From NCBI GenBank assembly GCA_016840965.1, contig JAEORI010000272.1, forward strand, positions 1 to 10,589: DNA of 10,589 nucleotides, given 5' to 3'. The stretch comes from Candidatus Thorarchaeota archaeon. GTDB lineage: Archaea; Asgardarchaeota; Thorarchaeia; Thorarchaeales; Thorarchaeaceae. Under the pieces are notes generated by a model that searched no databases, was not told where the DNA came from, and worked only from the letters and a program-made list of their open reading frames with translations. Both the position numbers and the translations under genes were made by a program. Below are positions 6,958 through 10,589 of this stretch, piece after piece. The stretch's first letter is position 1; every line of letters begins with the position of its first letter.

Positions 6958-7821
6958 ATGGTTAAAGTTCGGCAGGGTACAATGAAGGATTGTGCAGACC
7001 TTCTAGAAGTTTACCAAGGAACACGCTGGTTCTATAGAACAAGAGAGGGTGGCTATACTACTGTTGAACAGGTTAAAGATGAGCATAGAGGTGCTTCATT
7101 TGAAAGGTGGGGTTGGCTTGTCGCTGAAGACAATGGGAAAGTTGTTGGAGAGATCGTTTTCAGAGCAGAAAAAAATCCCATTTCTGGTCGAGTCGGTATA
7201 ATCCGGAATTTGGATGTTGATGTAAGAAATCAGAAGTTAAAAATTGGAACCATGCTGACAAGGGCTGCTGAAGATATTCTAAGATCAAAGAGAGTTGTAC
7301 GAGTTGTTGCAACTACACCTCCTGCTGCATACAATTATTGGATGAAAGTAAAGTATTTCGCGAGAGGTCATATCACAGACATTAGTATTTCACCAACAAA
7401 AATTCCTCAAATTAAAACTTCCAAAGTTAAAACGGTTCAACTAAAGAATATAACAAAAATCCCAACATCATTGCGTTTTTCTCATATTGCATACCCTGGT
7501 TCATTAGCAGACCTAGCAGCTAGCATTATTGATGAATCTCTTGAAGGGAAGCTTCTGGAATTCTATACCTCCAACCACCTTGTAGGAGTTGGTGCAGTAG
7601 GATTGATCGATCCTAAAACTGCAATGTTCGTAGCTGATGTCACCAAGCATGGCCTATCTATTTCTGATATTATCATCTCAAGGACAGCTGGGTACGCAAC
7701 TAGATGGAACGTTAAGAATGTGAAATCCACAATTCCAAATGATCGACTCGCCACTTACACTGCTTTTGCCAAGTGGAAGTCTGCTCTATCTACTGATATC
7801 CCAGTCACAAGACTTCTGTAA
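6958..7821 (+). CDS. GNAT-family N-acetyltransferase, probably a tandem GNAT
   Basis: This 287-residue protein starts at ATG 6958, with AGAGG (6944-6948) 9 nt upstream. Residues about 1-145 follow the GNAT order: an N-terminal strand and helix (VRQGTMKDCADLLEVYQ), WLVAEDNGKVVGEIVF (53-68), strand 4 IIRNLDVDVRNQKLKIGTML (81-100) with the acetyl-CoA loop around Q92-G97, and VRVVATTPPAAYNYWMKVKY (114-133). The loop is imperfect: K95 replaces the usual small residue of Q/RxxGxG. Residues about 170-287 resemble a second, degenerate GNAT (FYTSNHLVGVGAVGLI, AGYATRWNVKNVKST, AFAKWKS) with no visible acetyl-CoA loop. The substrate is unknown. It follows thiR after 80 bp that include a T-rich stretch (CTTTATTTT, 6903-6911), which could terminate thiR or promote this gene, so co-transcription is uncertain. 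Its stop codon abuts that of the convergent surface-protein gene. Confidence 0.8.
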   Translation: MVKVRQGTMKDCADLLEVYQGTRWFYRTREGGYTTVEQVKDEHRGASFERWGWLVAEDNGKVVGEIVFRAEKNPISGRVGIIRNLDVDVRNQKLKIGTMLTRAAEDILRSKRVVRVVATTPPAAYNYWMKVKYFARGHITDISISPTKIPQIKTSKVKTVQLKNITKIPTSLRFSHIAYPGSLADLAASIIDESLEGKLLEFYTSNHLVGVGAVGLIDPKTAMFVADVTKHGLSISDIIISRTAGYATRWNVKNVKSTIPNDRLATYTAFAKWKSALSTDIPVTRLL

Positions 7822-7844
7822 TCATGTTTCTTCAGTCATGATTA
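7819..7844. terminator. Inverted repeat at a convergent stop-stop junction, possible bidirectional terminator
   Basis: TAATCATG (7819-7826) and CATGATTA (7837-7844) are exact 8-nt inverted arms around a 10-nt loop. The left arm contains the TAA stop of the acetyltransferase (7819-7821) and the TGA stop of the minus-strand gene (7822-7824). The location fits a bidirectional end or RNA processing signal. The stem is AT-rich and lacks a T-tract, so the function is uncertain. Confidence 0.35.
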
Positions 7845-9987
7845 ATGGAAGTACCCAGTTAGCGAACACAAGTGAGCTGCCAATCGCCCAAATACTAGCT
7901 AAGTTCACATGCCATAGGATGAAAGGAATTGAACTGATGCCCAATATTAAGAATGCAAGTGCTACAACTCCAATGAATACTGTGTCAAGTATAATGACAG
8001 GTTTGAGTGGATGACCCTCTTTTCTCCGATAGATAGGAATAGCAACTGCAAGTCCAAATAGTACTAATATACTCGCTACCTCCTCGGGTCGCAAAGAGGC
8101 AAATCCGAACTCCCTTTCGATTTCAGTTGATTCGTATTCTGGTGTCATCATTACCAATAGGACGTTATGCTGTGCTTTTGTATAGTTGCTAGTATCGATG
8201 TAAAACGTAAACGTTCCATCACTAACGTCAACTGTGAGATTCTGATAATCTCCCAAAAGATTTCCATCGACATAAACGGAAGCTTGTAATGTCTGCCAAT
8301 TTGTGTCGACTGCAACTACAATTGCCGCGAGGCCAATAACTACAGCTGAGGTCGTAGAAAACCTTAGAATAGGTGGTCCGTAGTTATTGATAACAAGCAA
8401 TATTTTGAATATGTACCTATGTCCATAGGCGTCATATGCTTTGAAAGTGAAATAATGTTCACCCTCTGAGAACAGAGTTGAATTGAACCGAATAATATTC
8501 TGTCCAACATAGTCTGTGATGTTGTTTACTTCCTCTACTAAGACTCCACTAATGTATAATGATAGGGTACCATTTGGATATGGTGATGTAATCCTCACTG
8601 GTATGTTGGCTTCTCCTGAGATTTCATCATAGCTAGCGTATTCCAACACAATCACTCTAATGTGATCTAAGAATACTAACTCCCTACTTAATGATGCAGA
8701 TAGACCCTCCTCAGTGAATATAACAACACCCACGATATGATTTCCATTCTCGTATCGACTTGAATTGAGTGAGTAATTTCCAGAACCAGATGGAACAAGT
8801 GTCGCGTTCCATTCTGGAACTATCTTGCCATCAACAGTAATATTTAGGTAAACTTGACTATATGTAGAAGTTATGTTTAGCCAAAGATCCGTTACTCCAC
8901 TTATTGTAGCAAATTCTACTGGTAATATCATTTCAAGATTTGGAACGCCATGGTTATTCACTATGAATTCAAGATGGTATGTTACCTTGAGATTTTCACC
9001 AGTCACATTGTATTCAAAGACTAATGTAAAATTAAGTAGACCTTCAGGCAAATCTGTGGTGTTCACCTGAATGACCTGTTCTCTAATTCCAATCACCGTT
9101 CTGTTGAAGTCAGAGTGTATCACTCCTTCAACATAGAGAGGTAGATTCAATGGCTCATAATCTGATCCGATGAGAAGTGTGAGATTGAATGTCCCTGCTA
9201 CTGCTGAACCGTAGGCTGGTGATTGATGACTAATAGTGATTGGCTTATCATCATTATCTATTAGATATTCCAAGAACAACTCTTGATACTCACTTGTTGC
9301 TAAGAAATTATACTCGAAAATGAACGTGAAGTTGTTATAGCCTTCCCAGAAACTGCTGGTGTCAAGAAAAACACTAAGGTTCCCCGAACCAATCAATGCT
9401 GGTATATATGGCGCTTGAGCTACTCCATCCACAAGAACTGTCAGGTTGAGGAATCCATAATCGTGAGTGATATTTAGCTTGATTTCAACGATGCTTTTCA
9501 AAGTGCTTCCGTTTGTTGGAGAGTACAATGCTACCTCAAAGTTCACACCATCGTTGTCCACAAAGTACAGAAGATAGTATGTTTCTTTTTCAGCCAAATA
9601 TTCAAAGAAGAGAGTGAAATTCAACATTCCCTCAGGTAGGGTGTAAGAATTAACACTAATTGATTGGGAGCCCGTTCCAATGGATGTTTTATTGTATGCG
9701 CTGTAAATTGAACCATCGATAAAGAGCGTTAGATTTAGAGTCCCAAAATCAGATGTGATGTCAACATTAATGTCAAAGACATCTGATACTGAACTCCCAT
9801 TTGCTGGACTTGTCAAAGTCACTGTGATATTAGGAGAATCATAACCTGAAACTTTGAGGGTTTCAGTCGGTGTGATCAGGTTTCGGTCCTTGTGCGTGGT
9901 AAAGGGGGATTGCATTTGAGGCTGTGCTAATCCTGCGAACATCATCATGATAAAGAGTAGTGCGAACAATCTACTCGTTTTTCTCAT
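7822..9987 (-). CDS. Large secreted, N-glycosylated surface protein with Ig-like repeats and hydrophobic C-terminus
   Basis: This 721-residue protein has ATG 9987 with GGAAGG (9995-10000) 7 nt upstream. An N-terminal signal peptide (RKTSRLFALLFIMMMFAGLA) has a likely cleavage after A21. Six degenerate repeats of about 93-98 residues span 53-630, with recurring SPxxGSxV, D(F/Y)GxLNLT(L/V)xVDG, NFTxxFEY and VDNDG-like linkers, consistent with bacterial-type Ig/beta-sandwich modules. More than 20 NxS/T sequons suggest heavy N-glycosylation. The C-terminus has about three hydrophobic helices (near 637-652, 664-686 and 690-716) with a basic RRK between the first two, so it is held by a polytopic tail instead of a single anchor. 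It is probably an S-layer, adhesion or envelope protein; no catalytic motif is visible. A TATA-like box lies 67-75 nt upstream. It abuts the convergent acetyltransferase gene with no spacer. Confidence 0.85.
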   Translation of the reverse strand: MRKTSRLFALLFIMMMFAGLAQPQMQSPFTTHKDRNLITPTETLKVSGYDSPNITVTLTSPANGSSVSDVFDINVDITSDFGTLNLTLFIDGSIYSAYNKTSIGTGSQSISVNSYTLPEGMLNFTLFFEYLAEKETYYLLYFVDNDGVNFEVALYSPTNGSTLKSIVEIKLNITHDYGFLNLTVLVDGVAQAPYIPALIGSGNLSVFLDTSSFWEGYNNFTFIFEYNFLATSEYQELFLEYLIDNDDKPITISHQSPAYGSAVAGTFNLTLLIGSDYEPLNLPLYVEGVIHSDFNRTVIGIREQVIQVNTTDLPEGLLNFTLVFEYNVTGENLKVTYHLEFIVNNHGVPNLEMILPVEFATISGVTDLWLNITSTYSQVYLNITVDGKIVPEWNATLVPSGSGNYSLNSSRYENGNHIVGVVIFTEEGLSASLSRELVFLDHIRVIVLEYASYDEISGEANIPVRITSPYPNGTLSLYISGVLVEEVNNITDYVGQNIIRFNSTLFSEGEHYFTFKAYDAYGHRYIFKILLVINNYGPPILRFSTTSAVVIGLAAIVVAVDTNWQTLQASVYVDGNLLGDYQNLTVDVSDGTFTFYIDTSNYTKAQHNVLLVMMTPEYESTEIEREFGFASLRPEEVASILVLFGLAVAIPIYRRKEGHPLKPVIILDTVFIGVVALAFLILGISSIPFILWHVNLASIWAIGSSLVFANWVLPLIMTEET
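8098..9831 (-). repeat. Six tandem Ig-like protein repeats within the surface protein
   Basis: Approximate residue ranges are 53-149, 150-248, 249-349, 350-442, 443-537 and 538-630. The first three are the most alike, each starting near SPxxGS and ending near (V/I)(D/N)N(D/H). The fourth to sixth keep the VDG or ISG strand and the closing hydrophobic strand but have diverged. The repeats are seen at protein level; the DNA copies are not near-identical, so the duplication is old. Confidence 0.75.
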
Positions 9988-10053
9988 TATATTGCCTTCC
10001 TGACACCCAGTGGTCTGATTTCGGGCGGATACGGCCCCCGAGAAGTTGTACTG

Positions 10054-10062
10054 CTTTTAAGC
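10054..10062 (-). promoter_or_regulatory. Candidate TATA box for the surface-protein gene
   Basis: The minus strand reads GCTTAAAAG here. Transcription would begin near 10030 and give a leader of about 40 nt containing the GGAAGG Shine-Dalgarno. It lies in the 108-bp gap after the small membrane protein, so the surface-protein gene may have its own promoter. Confidence 0.4.
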
Positions 10063-10095
10063 CTAGCGCAAGTCACAAGGTTGTACCGTCTTGTA

Positions 10096-10374
10096 TCATA
10101 TTTCACCCTGACCCGCAATATCTTTGCGATGCAATTCTCGTAAAAGCAAAAGCAATCCGCGACTTACGAAGTATCCACCACCAAGTGCAAATAGTATAAG
10201 CAAAACTCCTACGCCAAATACAATTGATCCTTGAATAGTGGAATTGGGAATCAATACGCTTGTACCAATTCCAATTGCACAGGCAAGTGCAAGAGTCAGC
10301 ATACAGACACCAAAAGCGCATGCAATCGTTCCGTCTTCAGATTTAATGAGAACTGCTTTTTTAGAATCAGACAT
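10096..10374 (-). CDS. Small two-helix membrane protein of unknown function
   Basis: This 92-residue protein starts at ATG 10374 with GAGG (10381-10384) 6 nt upstream. After a polar N-terminus (MSDSKKAVLIKSEDG) there are two hydrophobic segments, about residues 17-42 and 48-78, joined by a short loop with one sequon (NST). The C-terminus is charged (RELHRKDIAGQGEI). Three cysteines (C19, C24, C32) lie in the first helix. The helical hairpin probably leaves both ends in the cytosol. I do not recognise a family. A TATA-like GATTTTATTC (10421-10430, minus) lies about 50 nt upstream. Coding potential is supported by the Shine-Dalgarno, the hydrophobic pattern and the positively charged C-terminal end. 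Confidence 0.7.
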   Translation of the reverse strand: MSDSKKAVLIKSEDGTIACAFGVCMLTLALACAIGIGTSVLIPNSTIQGSIVFGVGVLLILFALGGGYFVSRGLLLLLRELHRKDIAGQGEI

Positions 10375-10492
10375 GAAATTCCTCAGCTCTTCAGGAGTCT
10401 AAAGAACATATGAGGATATCGAATAAAATCTATACATCTTATCAGAATATGTAATCTTATTAGTTGGAACTCTAACAACATCAAACAATACC

Positions 10493-10499
10493 GGTGGTG
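10493..10499 (+). promoter_or_regulatory. Shine-Dalgarno GGTGGTG for a TTG start at 10508
   Basis: GGTGGTG sits 8 nt upstream of TTG 10508 and matches the archaeal anti-Shine-Dalgarno (complement of CACC). It is the best reason for placing the start of the right-edge gene here, because no ATG exists in that frame. Confidence 0.4.
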
Positions 10500-10507
10500 T
10501 TTATTTC

Positions 10508-10589
10508 TTGACTGTTGATGAGAATGAAGCTCCCTTAATCAAGATCTGGTCTCCCTCTGAAACACTCTCTGAACGAGTTCAGAAACTGC
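10508..10589 (+). CDS. Start of a gene running off the right edge
   Basis: The plus frame is open from 10427 to the window end. I place the start at TTG 10508. The visible N-terminus of 27 residues, (M)TVDENEAPLIKIWSPSE followed by TLSERVQKL, looks like an ordinary soluble, helix-forming protein. The alternative is a start outside the usual codons further upstream in the same open frame. The family cannot be told. It is divergent from the small membrane-protein gene across about 133 bp. Confidence 0.45.
   Translation, partial: MTVDENEAPLIKIWSPSETLSERVQKL

Noticed and set aside
7739..8014. A plus-strand frame crossing the convergent junction.
   Set aside because: It overlaps the end of the acetyltransferase gene in another frame and is then antisense to the surface-protein gene. 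It has no independent support.
10103..10321. A second minus-strand frame rich in Cys and Trp inside the small membrane-protein gene.
   Set aside because: It is an out-of-frame shadow of the 92-residue protein, which has the better Shine-Dalgarno and a clean two-helix pattern.

Overview
The window looks archaeal, most likely from an Asgard archaeon. A Thorarchaeota-like lineage is my best guess but is not proven. Four things point this way. A partial gene at the left edge encodes a gelsolin-like domain, a eukaryote-type actin-regulator fold known from Asgard genomes. The thiamine genes are controlled by the archaeal HTH-ThiN type of regulator. Exported proteins are rich in N-glycosylation sequons and carry membrane anchors instead of lipoboxes. 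The start sites I could judge have GGTG/GTGAT/GAGG-type Shine-Dalgarno sequences, and TTATAAG/CTTAAAAG boxes sit where archaeal TATA boxes are expected. Base composition is moderate, somewhat AT-rich, and genes are packed tightly on both strands.

Left region (1-2049): two divergent genes. The minus-strand gene, cut by the window edge, encodes a gelsolin-like domain, a Pro/Thr-rich linker and a second compact domain. The plus-strand gene encodes a membrane protein with about six helices and an acidic, proline-rich C-terminal tail. Both carry polyproline stretches of the kind that bind profilin or similar modules, so a link to the archaeal actin cytoskeleton is an attractive but unproven idea.

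Centre (2026-6877): a thiamine uptake module. thiB (membrane-anchored binding protein), thiP (fused double permease) and thiQ (ATPase) form a minus-strand operon with a 14-bp gap and then a one-base stop/start overlap. Divergent from it lies thiR, encoding an HTH plus ThiN-domain regulator. The 84-bp gap between thiB and thiR holds three copies of a TTATAAC half-site (two direct, one inverted) that overlap the likely TATA boxes. The simplest reading is that ThiR senses a thiamine phosphate through its ThiN domain and controls both itself and the transporter from this shared operator.

Right region (6958-10589): a GNAT-type acetyltransferase with a probable degenerate second GNAT half (+), a large secreted or surface protein with six Ig-like repeats and a hydrophobic multi-helix C-terminus (-), a small two-helix membrane protein (-), and the start of a gene running off the right edge (+). 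Both convergent gene pairs in the window have no spacer: one overlaps by 24 bp and the other abuts exactly at the stop codons. An inverted repeat lies at or near each junction. I saw no tRNA, rRNA, CRISPR array, insertion sequence or TPP riboswitch.
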